From JBOHSA01 sp050732995 (GTDB taxonomy: Bacteria; Gemmatimonadota; Gemmatimonadetes; Gemmatimonadales; GWC2-71-9): DNA of 8,788 bases. Location: positions 1 to 8,788 of the forward strand of contig JBOHSA010000103.1 of assembly GCA_050732995.1 (NCBI GenBank), read 5' to 3'. The position numbers and the translations under genes are program-made. The notes under the pieces were generated by a model. The model saw only the letters and a list, made by a program, of their open reading frames with translations, was not told where the DNA came from and did not search any database. Shown here one piece after another: positions 1 through 6,922 of the stretch. The stretch's first letter is position 1. Each line of letters opens with the position of its first letter.

Positions 1-24
1 GTCGGCTTCAGGCGCTCGTTAGGC
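1..24 (-). repeat. Partial integron attC site, cut by window start
   Basis: Only one half of the site is in the window. Positions 18-24 read GTTAGGC, a perfect match to the integron core GTTRRRY (GCCTAAC on the minus strand, the R'' box in the array direction). The 24 bases match positions 297-320 of the complete attC at 20 of 24 places, and they keep the same TCRGCTTCA stretch that holds the two unpaired bases of that site. The remaining half should lie to the left of the window. Confidence 0.7.
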
Positions 25-239
25 TGGCACTGATGATGGCTGCCCGCCACAGGGCTTGCCTCGTACGCGCGGACGCGTGGGCGCGGCGAGGTGTTGAACG
101 GGTACGAACCGCGTGCCCTGCCCCGACCGCCGCTCCGACCATCGCCACAACGCTCGAGCTCGCCGCCTGGGTGTTGTCCTGCCCCGAAACCACCCTCGTG
201 CACAACCAAAAAAGTTGCAATACGTCGTGCGCAGCCTAA
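1..239 (-). mobile_element. Partial integron gene cassette, no convincing gene
   Basis: This is the second cassette in the array direction (minus strand). It begins after the G of the GTTAGGC core at 240-234 and ends in the attC truncated at position 1. Two overlapping small frames exist. A minus-strand frame at 220-8 (70 codons, TTG start, stop inside the attC) lies in the array direction. A plus-strand frame at 33-239 (68 codons, ATG) uses the TAA of the attC core as its stop. Both are Arg/Ala-rich, have no good Shine-Dalgarno and resemble no family I know. The cassette may carry a tiny gene, a regulatory element or nothing. Confidence 0.5.
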
Positions 240-320
240 CGGACCGCGCTTAAGCTGCAGCGCACTGGTGAAAGATCAAATACCCCTACGTGCGCTGTCA
301 GCTTCAAGCGCTTGTTAGAC
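234..320 (-). repeat. Integron attC recombination site (complete, 87 bp)
   Basis: The site is bounded by GCCTAAC (234-240, fits RYYYAAC) and GTTAGAC (314-320, fits GTTRRRY). Inside, 246-265 pairs with 290-311 as a 20-bp imperfect palindrome in which only T298 and C305 are left unpaired; a 24-base loop (266-289) separates the arms. Integron attC sites are recombined as a folded bottom strand that carries extrahelical bases on one arm. By comparison with the aadA1-type site as I remember it, the arm carrying the extra bases places the attC top strand on the minus strand of this window. That matches the direction of the cassette gene. The usual extrahelical G is a C here. Length is in the normal attC range. 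Confidence 0.85.
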
Positions 321-896
321 CGCGCCCCAAAAGTGGTCATTGGTCACGCTCAAGGACCCATCGTAGGGCCTCAGCAAATCCGTCCAGAGAAAAAGCAATG
401 TCTCGGTATCCGCCGGTAAAAACGAAGTAGCGGACAAGGAGCTTCTTGCCCGTGGCCATGTGTGAAAGACCCTTCCCGATGGAGCCACCCTCCCCGTGCC
501 ATATTACAAAGTTCACCCATTTTGGCTCGGCTTGAATTGTCGGGGTGGACAGATATCTCTGTATCGCTAATTGCGCACCAACGTCGAATGGCTCGCCGCC
601 ATCGACTCGGTATATCAACAGACGGTCATGCGCGATGACATCCAAGTTGAAATCCGGGACTGAAAAGCGCGCCCATACGCGGCCATGAGCAATGCGGTAC
701 ACGGCGAATTCGTAACCACCCTCCGTGGTGGTGCTCACGAGGCGGATCGAGTCGTCGGTAATCGCGTCGACCTGGGCTTTCCGACGCCACCCAGCCTGGG
801 CGTCGGCAGCGTCCGGTTTCGCGGTCACCATTGCCAACACGAGAGCAAGCACCTGTAGACAGAGAGTCCTCACGTATGTACTCCGGCGCGGTCTAA
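240..896 (-). mobile_element. Integron gene cassette with one exported-protein gene
   Basis: The cassette runs from the cut point in GTTAGAC at 897-891 (minus strand) to the cut point in GTTAGGC at 240-234. It holds one gene and then its attC, the canonical cassette layout. The gene starts 23 bases inside the left core and stops 16 bases before the attC. Base composition is markedly lower in G+C (66 of 120 bases at 481-600, against 48 of 60 at 2461-2520), as expected for a transferred element. The direction follows from the attC asymmetry and from the gene itself. Confidence 0.7.
337..873 (-). CDS. Exported cassette protein of unknown function
   Basis: 178 residues, not recognised. The GTG start is supported by GGAG (plus positions 881-884) seven bases upstream; no ATG fits better. 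Residues 1-26 form a signal peptide: a short basic start, a hydrophobic stretch LALVLAMV, and a likely signal peptidase I site after ADAQA, so the product should be periplasmic or secreted. The mature part (about 152 residues) has no cysteine and alternates short beta-like strands, including RVWARFSVPDFNL, RLLIYRVDGGEPFD and LLVRYFVFTGG, ending in FSLDGFAEALRWV. That final FSL.GF..AL pattern and the YRVDGG motif recall small periplasmic beta proteins such as the IalB group, but the resemblance is too weak for a name. It is the sole gene of an integron cassette and is lower in G+C than its neighbours, so it was probably acquired. Confidence 0.8.
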   Translation of the reverse strand: MRTLCLQVLALVLAMVTAKPDAADAQAGWRRKAQVDAITDDSIRLVSTTTEGGYEFAVYRIAHGRVWARFSVPDFNLDVIAHDRLLIYRVDGGEPFDVGAQLAIQRYLSTPTIQAEPKWVNFVIWHGEGGSIGKGLSHMATGKKLLVRYFVFTGGYRDIAFSLDGFAEALRWVLERDQ

Positions 897-911
897 CTAG
901 GAATTAGACCG
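889..911 (-). other. attI-like inverted pair of integrase core sites
   Basis: CGGTCTAA (889-896) and TTAGACCG (904-911) form a perfect 8-bp inverted repeat around 7 bases. On the minus strand this reads GTCTAA, 7 bases, TTAGAC. The core site of attI1, as I remember it, has the same layout: CTAA, 7 bases, TTAG. The rightmost core GTTAGAC (897-891, minus) is the 5' boundary of the cassette. No long second palindrome is found upstream, so it is not a normal attC. It could be an attI without its integrase, a secondary target site, or a decayed attC. Confidence 0.45.
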
Positions 912-1085
912 ACCAGTCTAGCCTGCCAAACTTCGCTCCCCTTCGCCTTCTAACGCTCAGAATCGAGCTCGAGCATGCTGCTTAGACAGGTCTGCCTAAT
1001 CCCAAAGACTGCAACTGGTCGTCCGCAACATGGCAGCCTGCCCGTCGCGCCATGACCCCCCTCCCGACCCAAGCCGGCCCACCCC
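912..1085. other. Intergenic junction between kinase gene and cassette array
   Basis: 174 bases with no supported gene. It holds a quasi-palindrome at 982-999 (TTAGACAGG / TCTGCCTAA, two mismatched pairs) whose ends resemble integrase core sites, and restriction-like small palindromes around 965-980. No terminator with a U-run follows the kinase stop at 1086. No promoter could be assigned with confidence, though one for the cassette gene would have to lie here or within 874-911. Confidence 0.5.
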
Positions 1086-3329
1086 TCACAACTTCATCCT
1101 CATGACTAAGGCGTCGAACCCCGGCTCCCCTCGCAGCGGGTCCAGGATGGGATTCACCTTGAGGTACGCCAGCCACCCGCGCCGCTCCTCGTACGCCCGC
1201 TCGGCCCACCGCAGCGCCTCATCCCCCTGCCCCAGCCCGATGTGCAACGTGGCGAACGCCACAGGCGAGATGTAGCCCCGCTGACCCTTCTCCTCCAGCT
1301 CGCCCAGGACCGCCTCGGCCTGCGCCCGTTTGTCCGCTCGCGCCAGCACGTAGCCCAGCGTCGCCAGGGTGTACGCGCCCGCCCCGGGGAGCGCCACCGC
1401 TTCCCGCAGCACGCGTTCCGCCTCGTCCCACTGGCTCTGCTGGGCCAGGGCCAGGGCCATGATGCGGTAGGTCTCCGCGCCCATCGGGTTCATCGCGATC
1501 GCGCGCGACAAGTGATACCGGGCCTGGTCGTAGCGCCGCGCGTAGTAATACGCCCAGCCCACCCCGCGCCGGATCGAGACCGACCCCGGATCGAGCTCCT
1601 GCGCCGTGTGGATTTCGACCAGCGCCTCGTCAAGGCGCTCGCGCGCGCACAGCAGGAACGCGTACCACTGATGCGCGGTGGCGTACCGCGGGTCCAGCTC
1701 GATCGCCCGCCGGAACGCGCGTCCCGCGCCGTCCCAGTTCCAATCGTAGATGAACAGGCTCCACGCGAGCGACGCGTGCGCCTCGGCCACCGAGTCGTCC
1801 AGCGCGAGCGCCTTGCGCGCGTACTCCTTGGCGTGGGCGAACCCCTCCGCCACGGGCACGCTGCGATAGTCCAGCTGCAACGCGTACGAGTCCGCAAGGC
1901 CCGCGTACGCCGGCGCGTAGCGGGGATCCGCCGCCGCCGCCTGCTCGAAATAGTGAATCGCCTCGGTCGCGCCCTCGTTGGTGCGCTTGTTCCAGGCGTA
2001 CCGACCCTTCAGGTAGAGTCCATAAGCCGCCACGCTCTCCGTGTAACGCTTGCGGAGCGGGGCGGCGAGGTCCGCGAACGAGGTCGTGCGCAGGGTGTCC
2101 ACGATCGTCCGCGCGATCTCCTCCTGGATCGCGAACACGTCCTCGAGCGTGCGGTCGTAGCGCTGCGACCAGAGCAGCCGGCCGTCCTCCGTGGAGCTGA
2201 GCTGCGTGGTGATGCGCAGGCGGTCGCCCGCACGGCGCACGGCCCCCTCCAAGACCCACGAGGCGCCGAGCAGGGCGCCGATCGCGCGCACGTCTTGCGG
2301 CTTCCCCTTGAGCGCGAACACCGACGTTCGCGAAGCCACCCGGAGGCCTTCGACCTTGGCGAGCGCGTCGATCAGCTCGTCGGTGATCCCGTCGCTCAGG
2401 TATTCGTTCTCGGGGTCCGGGCTCGCGTTGACGAACGGCAACACGGCGATACAGCGCGCGGCGGCCGCGGTGATCGGCTCCGCGCGGGCGTCCGGCCCCT
2501 CGCCTTGGATGGCGTGGAGCAGCTCGACGGTGGTGGGGAACCGCTCGTCGGGGTTCTTGGCGAGGGCCAGGGCGAGGGCTCGCTCGACGTGGGCCGGCGC
2601 GTCGGGGCGGAGCGCGCGCAGCGGCCGCGGCGCTTCCGTCACCTGTTTGGCCATGGTGGCCCGGGCGTTGCGGCCCCGCAGCGGCGGCTCGCCGGCCAGC
2701 ATCTCGTACACCACGCAGGCCAGGCTGTAGACGTCGCTCTGCGCGCCCAGGTTCTGCTCGCCGCTCGCCTGCTCGGGACTCATGTATTCCGGCGTGCCGA
2801 GCGCGAGCCCGCTCCCCGTCACCACTTCCGTCCCGACAGCACAGAAAGCGCGCGCGATACCGAAGTCGGCGAGCACCGCGTGGCCGTCGGCGAACAGGAT
2901 GTTCTCGGGCTTCACGTCGCGGTGAACGAACCCCTGCCGGTGCGCGTAGTCGAGCCCCGCGCTCACGTCCCGGGCGATGCGGATCGCCTCGCCGAGCGAC
3001 ACCCGCGTCTCCCGGACCAGCCGCTGGCGCAACGAGCCGTCCAGTACGTGCGGCGTCACGTAGTAGAGGAGCCCGCCGGCCTCCCCGGAGTCGATCAGCG
3101 GGAGGATGTGCGGGTGGGCGAGGCGGGCGGCGATCTGGATCTCCCGCAGGAACCGCTCGCCGCCGAGCGACGCGGCGAGGTCGGGCTTGAGCACCTTGAT
3201 CGCGACCTTGCGGCCGTGCTTCCGGTCGAGCGCGAGGTAGACGGCCGCCATGCCGCCCCGCCCCAGCTCCCCCTCGATGGTGTAGCGGTCGGCGAGGGCG
3301 GCGGTGAGGGCGGCGGGGGTCTCGGCCAT
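1086..3329 (-). CDS. Ser/Thr protein kinase with TolB/FlgO-like and TPR domains
   Basis: 747 residues; ATG start with GAGG (plus 3337-3340) seven bases upstream. Residues 15-275 form a Hanks-type (PknB-like) kinase that moves the ATP gamma-phosphate to Ser/Thr. Visible motifs are the glycine loop LGRGGMAAVY (22-31), the ATP lysine K45 in VAIK, the catalytic loop HRDVKPEN (137-144), the Mg site DFG (155-157) and GTPEYMSPEQA (179-189). The Arg before the catalytic Asp indicates control by activation-loop phosphorylation; T167 and T171 are candidates. Residues 293-410 (IAVLPF, YLSDGITDELI, LEGAVRR) match the TolB/FlgO-like domain found in adenylate cyclases and kinases of this architecture. About six TPRs fill 450-715. 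No membrane helix is seen, so the protein should be cytoplasmic. It lies 57 bp downstream of the ester hydrolase gene, same strand. Target unknown. Confidence 0.95.
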   Translation of the reverse strand: MAETPAALTAALADRYTIEGELGRGGMAAVYLALDRKHGRKVAIKVLKPDLAASLGGERFLREIQIAARLAHPHILPLIDSGEAGGLLYYVTPHVLDGSLRQRLVRETRVSLGEAIRIARDVSAGLDYAHRQGFVHRDVKPENILFADGHAVLADFGIARAFCAVGTEVVTGSGLALGTPEYMSPEQASGEQNLGAQSDVYSLACVVYEMLAGEPPLRGRNARATMAKQVTEAPRPLRALRPDAPAHVERALALALAKNPDERFPTTVELLHAIQGEGPDARAEPITAAAARCIAVLPFVNASPDPENEYLSDGITDELIDALAKVEGLRVASRTSVFALKGKPQDVRAIGALLGASWVLEGAVRRAGDRLRITTQLSSTEDGRLLWSQRYDRTLEDVFAIQEEIARTIVDTLRTTSFADLAAPLRKRYTESVAAYGLYLKGRYAWNKRTNEGATEAIHYFEQAAAADPRYAPAYAGLADSYALQLDYRSVPVAEGFAHAKEYARKALALDDSVAEAHASLAWSLFIYDWNWDGAGRAFRRAIELDPRYATAHQWYAFLLCARERLDEALVEIHTAQELDPGSVSIRRGVGWAYYYARRYDQARYHLSRAIAMNPMGAETYRIMALALAQQSQWDEAERVLREAVALPGAGAYTLATLGYVLARADKRAQAEAVLGELEEKGQRGYISPVAFATLHIGLGQGDEALRWAERAYEERRGWLAYLKVNPILDPLRGEPGFDALVMRMKL

Positions 3330-3386
3330 CCAGAAACCTCATCTCCCCGTCATCCGACTGCAACGCCAAGCGGCGCCGAAGGAGGA

Positions 3387-5207
3387 CTAGCCCGGCACCA
3401 CCGGCAGCACCAGGTGCGACGGGTAGCGCCCCGTGCGCCAGATCCGATGCGTCCGCGCGCGGTAGTCGCTCGGCCGGGCCCGGAAGATGCTCGGCACGAA
3501 CGTCTGCGGGTTCCGGTCGTACAGCGGAAACCACGTGCTCTGCACCTGCACCATGATCCGGTGGCCGCGCTGAAACCGGTACGCCTGCGGCGGGATGCGC
3601 ACCGTGTACTCAAGCACCCGGGCGGGGGCAATGGGCGCGGGGCGCTCGAAGCTGCGGCGGTAGCGTCCCCGGAGGATCTCGCCCGCGACCATCAGCTGGT
3701 AGCCGCCCATCCGCCGGTCGCCCGAGACGGTGTCGGGGTACACGTCGATGAGCTTCACCACCCAGTCGGCGTCGGTCCCGGTCGTCGAGGCGAACAGCCG
3801 CGCGCTCAAGTCCCCCGCGATCACCACGTCCTCGGCGAGCGGCTCGGTCGCCCAGACCAGCACGTCGGGCCGGCCCTCGACGAAACGCTGGTCCATCGCC
3901 TGCCAGATGCCCCACTCCGACCCGCGCGAGTAGGTCACCTGGATGGGACGCGGCCGGTACGGCACCGGGTGGGCGGGATCCGAGACGTATTGGTCGTAAG
4001 CCGCGGCGGCGGGCGCCGGTGGATCGAAGCTCAAGCGGCCGCCCTCCCGGAGGTAGAGGTTACGCGCTTGCGCTTCGCGCGGCGGCCAGGCGTCGAAACG
4101 GCGCCAGCGGTTCGCCCCGCCCTCGAACACCAGCGCCTCGGGCAGCGTGAGCGGGCCGCGGTCCTTCAGGTAAAAAGCGAAGAACGGCGCCTCGACCTCC
4201 CGGCGGAACCACACACCCGTCGAGTCCCCGAACTGCACCTGGCCGAGGGCCGCGCCGGGGCCGTACCACCCGCCGTGGTTCCACGGGCCCATCACGATGC
4301 GATTGACGCCCTGCGTGTCGAACCGCTCGAACGCCCCGTAGGTCGCGGGCGGCCCGAAGATGTCCTCCTGGTCGTACCACCCGCCCACGGACAGCACCGC
4401 GACGGGCGTGGCGCGGATGTGCCGCTGGGTCGCGCGGGCCTGCCAATAGGCGTCGTAGCTCGGATGCGCGAGGAACGCGTCCCACGACGGCCAGGAGCGA
4501 CCGAGCTGCCGCGTGACGTTCGACAGTGGGCCGAGCCGCCGGTACCAGTCGTACATGTCGTTCACGCCCACGTCGAAGTTGGCGACCTCCATGCCGAAGG
4601 TGTACTCGACGCCGTAGCTCATGCGGAACGCGCCGTTATGGAAGAAGTCGTCGCCGATCCACGTGTCGGTCATCGGCGCCTGCGGGGAGACGGCGCGCAG
4701 CGCGGCATGCCCGCTCAACGCCTGCATCGTCGCGAGCCAGCCCGGGTACGAGATGCCCAGCCCGCCCACGCGCCCGTTGGTGTTAGGCAGGCTCTTCACC
4801 AGCCACTCGATCGTGTCGTAGGTGTCGGTGGCTTCGTCGATCGCGGTCGAGTCGGTGCGCAGCGGCCGGTTCATCAGGTAGTCGCCCTGGGAGCCGTAGC
4901 GTCCCCGGATGTCCTGAAAGGCGAACACATATCCATCGGTCGCGAGGAACCGGTACGCGCCCGGGAAGTTGCGGACCGGGCCCTCGGCGTTGTACGGCGT
5001 GCGCACGAGCAGGATCGGTAGGGGCGCGGCGGCCAGCCGCGGCGTGAGAATGAGGGTCCGGAGCCGGATCCCATCGCGCATGGGAACCATCTCCTCCCGC
5101 TGGACCCAGGCCGTGTCCGGGAGGGGCGCGACGGGAGTCTGCGCGAGCAGGGGGACGAGACCGGCGCCGACGAGGAGCGCCGGGGCCAGACGCAGGGCAC
5201 GCAGCAT
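3387..5207 (-). CDS. Secreted alpha-amino acid ester hydrolase (CocE/NonD family)
   Basis: 606 residues; ATG start with GGAGG (plus 5216-5220) eight bases upstream. These enzymes hydrolyse, or transfer the acyl group of, esters and amides with a free alpha-amino group, including some beta-lactam side chains (EC 3.1.1.43). Residues 1-22 are a signal peptide ending PLLA, so the enzyme is exported. The alpha/beta-hydrolase core holds the nucleophile S153 in GISYPG, the acid D279 in WYDQED and the base H311 in GPWNHGGW. The carboxylate cluster that binds the substrate amino group is also present: D187 (IGDDFFH), E281 and D282. This set separates it from plain cocaine-esterase relatives. The C-terminal jelly-roll domain (about 410-606) keeps family stretches YVSDPAHPVPY, TDADWVVKLIDVYP and WFPLYDRNPQ. 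Length is close to the roughly 630-residue Xanthomonas and Acetobacter enzymes. Physiological substrate is unknown; small peptides or esters are likely. Confidence 0.93.
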   Translation of the reverse strand: MLRALRLAPALLVGAGLVPLLAQTPVAPLPDTAWVQREEMVPMRDGIRLRTLILTPRLAAAPLPILLVRTPYNAEGPVRNFPGAYRFLATDGYVFAFQDIRGRYGSQGDYLMNRPLRTDSTAIDEATDTYDTIEWLVKSLPNTNGRVGGLGISYPGWLATMQALSGHAALRAVSPQAPMTDTWIGDDFFHNGAFRMSYGVEYTFGMEVANFDVGVNDMYDWYRRLGPLSNVTRQLGRSWPSWDAFLAHPSYDAYWQARATQRHIRATPVAVLSVGGWYDQEDIFGPPATYGAFERFDTQGVNRIVMGPWNHGGWYGPGAALGQVQFGDSTGVWFRREVEAPFFAFYLKDRGPLTLPEALVFEGGANRWRRFDAWPPREAQARNLYLREGGRLSFDPPAPAAAAYDQYVSDPAHPVPYRPRPIQVTYSRGSEWGIWQAMDQRFVEGRPDVLVWATEPLAEDVVIAGDLSARLFASTTGTDADWVVKLIDVYPDTVSGDRRMGGYQLMVAGEILRGRYRRSFERPAPIAPARVLEYTVRIPPQAYRFQRGHRIMVQVQSTWFPLYDRNPQTFVPSIFRARPSDYRARTHRIWRTGRYPSHLVLPVVPG

Positions 5208-5272
5208 AGATCGGGCCTCCGAGGGTGCTCTAAGTTAACGGGAACGCGGCCTGCACGTCTGACGGGCGAACC

Positions 5273-5611
5273 TCAACCGGATCGACCCATGAGACAGTCG
5301 GTCCGGCCATCGCCCGTCGTGTCACGCAGGGCGAGCGCACCGCCGCGCGCCCGGTCCCCGCGCACGTGTGACGTGCCAGCGCTCACCCGGTTCCCGTCTT
5401 CCAGGTTGACGTACACGTCGCCGTTCGGGGCCACGGCGAGGTGGCGCGCGATGCCGACTTGGTCGGCGACCACGATGGCGCAGAACCCCGGCGGGAGTGT
5501 GATGCCTCCGTTATCCCCCTCACACCTCGGCGAAGAGCTCTGCGAGTGCGGGACGGAGGCGATCGTCGCGAGGCCGAGGGCGAGGACGACGAGGGTTGAG
5601 CTTCGCTTGGT
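5273..5611 (-). pseudogene. 5' remnant of PQQ-type sugar (sorbosone) dehydrogenase gene
   Basis: The frame is open from 5611 down to a TGA at 5273-5275, about 112 codons, while full-length family members have several hundred residues. It encodes a signal-peptide-like start (KRSSTLVVLALGLATIAS), then ITLPPGFCAIVVAD, RHLAVAPNGDVYVN and ALALRDTTGDGRTD. This is the order seen at the N-terminus of sorbosone dehydrogenase-like PQQ beta-propellers, whose first blade contains RHL.VA.NGDVYV and LRD..GDG.AD. Two faults are visible. No ATG, GTG or TTG precedes the signal peptide (the codon before the Lys is ACC, after an in-frame TAG), and the coding sequence ends soon after the first blade. The bases beyond 5273 do not continue the propeller in this frame. 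The nearest start (GTG at 5473) would skip the signal. It lies divergent to the protease gene, 62 bases away. Confidence 0.65.
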
Positions 5612-5659
5612 CCCCTAGCGCCCGCACCGGCCTGGGCGCATGTTCTCGGGAAACACCTC

Positions 5660-5664
5660 AGGAG
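5660..5664 (+). promoter_or_regulatory. Shine-Dalgarno that fixes the protease start
   Basis: AGGAG sits nine bases before the ATG at 5674. The frame stays open to an earlier ATG at 5596, but that start has no such site and would add 26 residues before a good signal peptide, so 5674 is preferred. Confidence 0.75.
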
Positions 5665-5673
5665 TACGCTCCA

Positions 5674-6909
5674 ATGACTCGGGCATGTGCGACCTTCCGC
5701 GCGATCGCGGTCACCGGTCTCGTCCTCGGCGTGGCCTGCCACGACGCGACTACCCCCACGGCTCCCGACGCGCGATCGCCGACGGCGGCGCTGCGCCACC
5801 AGGCGCCGGACCTGGCCGGCCTCGCCCGAGCGGTACCGGGCTTCGGGGGCCTCTATCTCGACGCCGGGGTCCCGACCGTGTACTTGACGGACGTGCGCCA
5901 GCGCGGCCTGGTCGAGCGCGCGCTCGGCGCGTACGCGCGTGGGTTGGGCGTTGCGCCCGCCGCCATCCGCGTGCGCCAGGGACAGTACGACTATCAGACG
6001 CTCGACCGGTGGTTCCGCCGCGTGTCGAGCGAAGCGTTCACGGTCAACGGCGTCGTGTTCGTCGATCTGGACGAGGCGGCGAACCGCCTGCTCGTAGGCG
6101 TCGAGCACGCGGCGGCGGGCGCCGGCGCGCGGGGCGTGGCCGCGCGGCTCGGCGTGCCGGCCGAGGCCGTCACGGTCCGGGAAGTCGCGCCTATTCACTT
6201 CGCGGCCACACTGCGCGACCAGGTACGGCCCGTCGTCGCCGGCCTGCAAATCAATTTCGGGCGGTTCGTGTGCTCCATCGGCTTCAACGCCACGAGCGGC
6301 GCCCAGAGCTCGTTCGTCACCGCCTCGCACTGCACCGACCGCCAGGGCGGCACCGAGGGCACGCAGTACTTCCAGCCGCTCGCGAGCACGGCCGGCAGCT
6401 TCATCGGGACCGAAGTGGACGACCCGGTCTATTTCCGCGGCGGCGTCTGCCCGCGCGGCCGGAAGTGCCGCTTCAGCGACGCCTCCCGGGCGGCCTACGC
6501 CGGCGGCGTGGACTTCGCATTGGGCGGCATCGCCCGCACGAGCGGGCCGAACACCGGCTCCCTCACGATCACCGGCACGTTCTGGATCACCGACGAGGGG
6601 GCGGCCGTCGTGGGCGACGTCGTCAACAAGATCGGCCGCACCACCGGCTGGACCCAGGGCGCGGTCACCAACACGTGCGTGGACACGGGCGTGTTCGCCT
6701 CGAACATCGTCCAGCTGTGCCAGACGTTCGTGAGCGCCGGGGTCGGCGGGGGCGACAGCGGGTCGGACGTGTTCGCGCTGGCGGGCGGCGGCGGGTCGAA
6801 GGTGACCCTGCTCGGCATCCTGTGGGGCGGCAGCGGGGACGGGACGTTGTTCGTCTACAGCCCGATCGCCAACGTCGAACAGGAGCTCGGGTCCCTGACC
6901 ACGCACTGA
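5674..6909 (+). CDS. Chymotrypsin-like (S1) secreted serine protease, probable lipoprotein
   Basis: 411 residues from the Shine-Dalgarno-supported ATG. The first 22 residues form a signal peptide with a lipobox-like end LGVAC (C22). The -3 residue is Gly, less usual, so lipidation is likely but not certain. Residues 30-190 look like a pro-region (VFVDLDEAANRLLVGVEH recalls pro-regions of alpha-lytic protease and streptogrisin). The protease domain follows, with all three catalytic residues: H219 in TASHC, D280 in VDFALGG, S362 in GGGDSGSD. Cysteines C200/C220 flank the His as in streptogrisins; C259/C265 and C335/C349 are probable further disulfides. GRTTGWTQGAVT (321-332) is a typical streptogrisin-type strand. 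The usual Gly-Pro after GDSG is replaced by Ser-Asp. It should cleave proteins outside the cytoplasm; specificity cannot be read. A BsuPI-like gene follows directly. Confidence 0.9.
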   Translation: MTRACATFRAIAVTGLVLGVACHDATTPTAPDARSPTAALRHQAPDLAGLARAVPGFGGLYLDAGVPTVYLTDVRQRGLVERALGAYARGLGVAPAAIRVRQGQYDYQTLDRWFRRVSSEAFTVNGVVFVDLDEAANRLLVGVEHAAAGAGARGVAARLGVPAEAVTVREVAPIHFAATLRDQVRPVVAGLQINFGRFVCSIGFNATSGAQSSFVTASHCTDRQGGTEGTQYFQPLASTAGSFIGTEVDDPVYFRGGVCPRGRKCRFSDASRAAYAGGVDFALGGIARTSGPNTGSLTITGTFWITDEGAAVVGDVVNKIGRTTGWTQGAVTNTCVDTGVFASNIVQLCQTFVSAGVGGGDSGSDVFALAGGGGSKVTLLGILWGGSGDGTLFVYSPIANVEQELGSLTTH

Positions 6910-6922
6910 TCCACGGTCCGCT

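Noticed and set aside
33..239. Plus-strand 68-codon ORF as the gene of the left cassette
   Set aside because: It opposes the array direction given by the attC asymmetry, has no Shine-Dalgarno, and its composition is that of a chance frame.
891..987. A third complete attC site
   Set aside because: The core at 891-897 is good, but the opposite core is CTTAGAC and the inner bases do not pair into a stem like that at 234-320. Kept only as an attI-like or secondary site.
1630..3534. Minus-strand 634-codon frame overlapping the kinase
   Set aside because: Arg/Ala/Pro-rich out-of-frame reading of the kinase gene, with no recognisable motif.
1242..5021. Very long plus-strand open frame (1259 codons)
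   Set aside because: It is antisense to the kinase and the ester hydrolase, is Arg/His/Pro-rich with no domain, and crosses both gene ends; it is a codon-bias shadow in high-G+C DNA.
5221..5272. Promoter for the ester hydrolase
   Set aside because: TTGAGG and TAACTT-like words exist on the minus strand, but their spacing (over 30 bases) does not fit a sigma-70 promoter.
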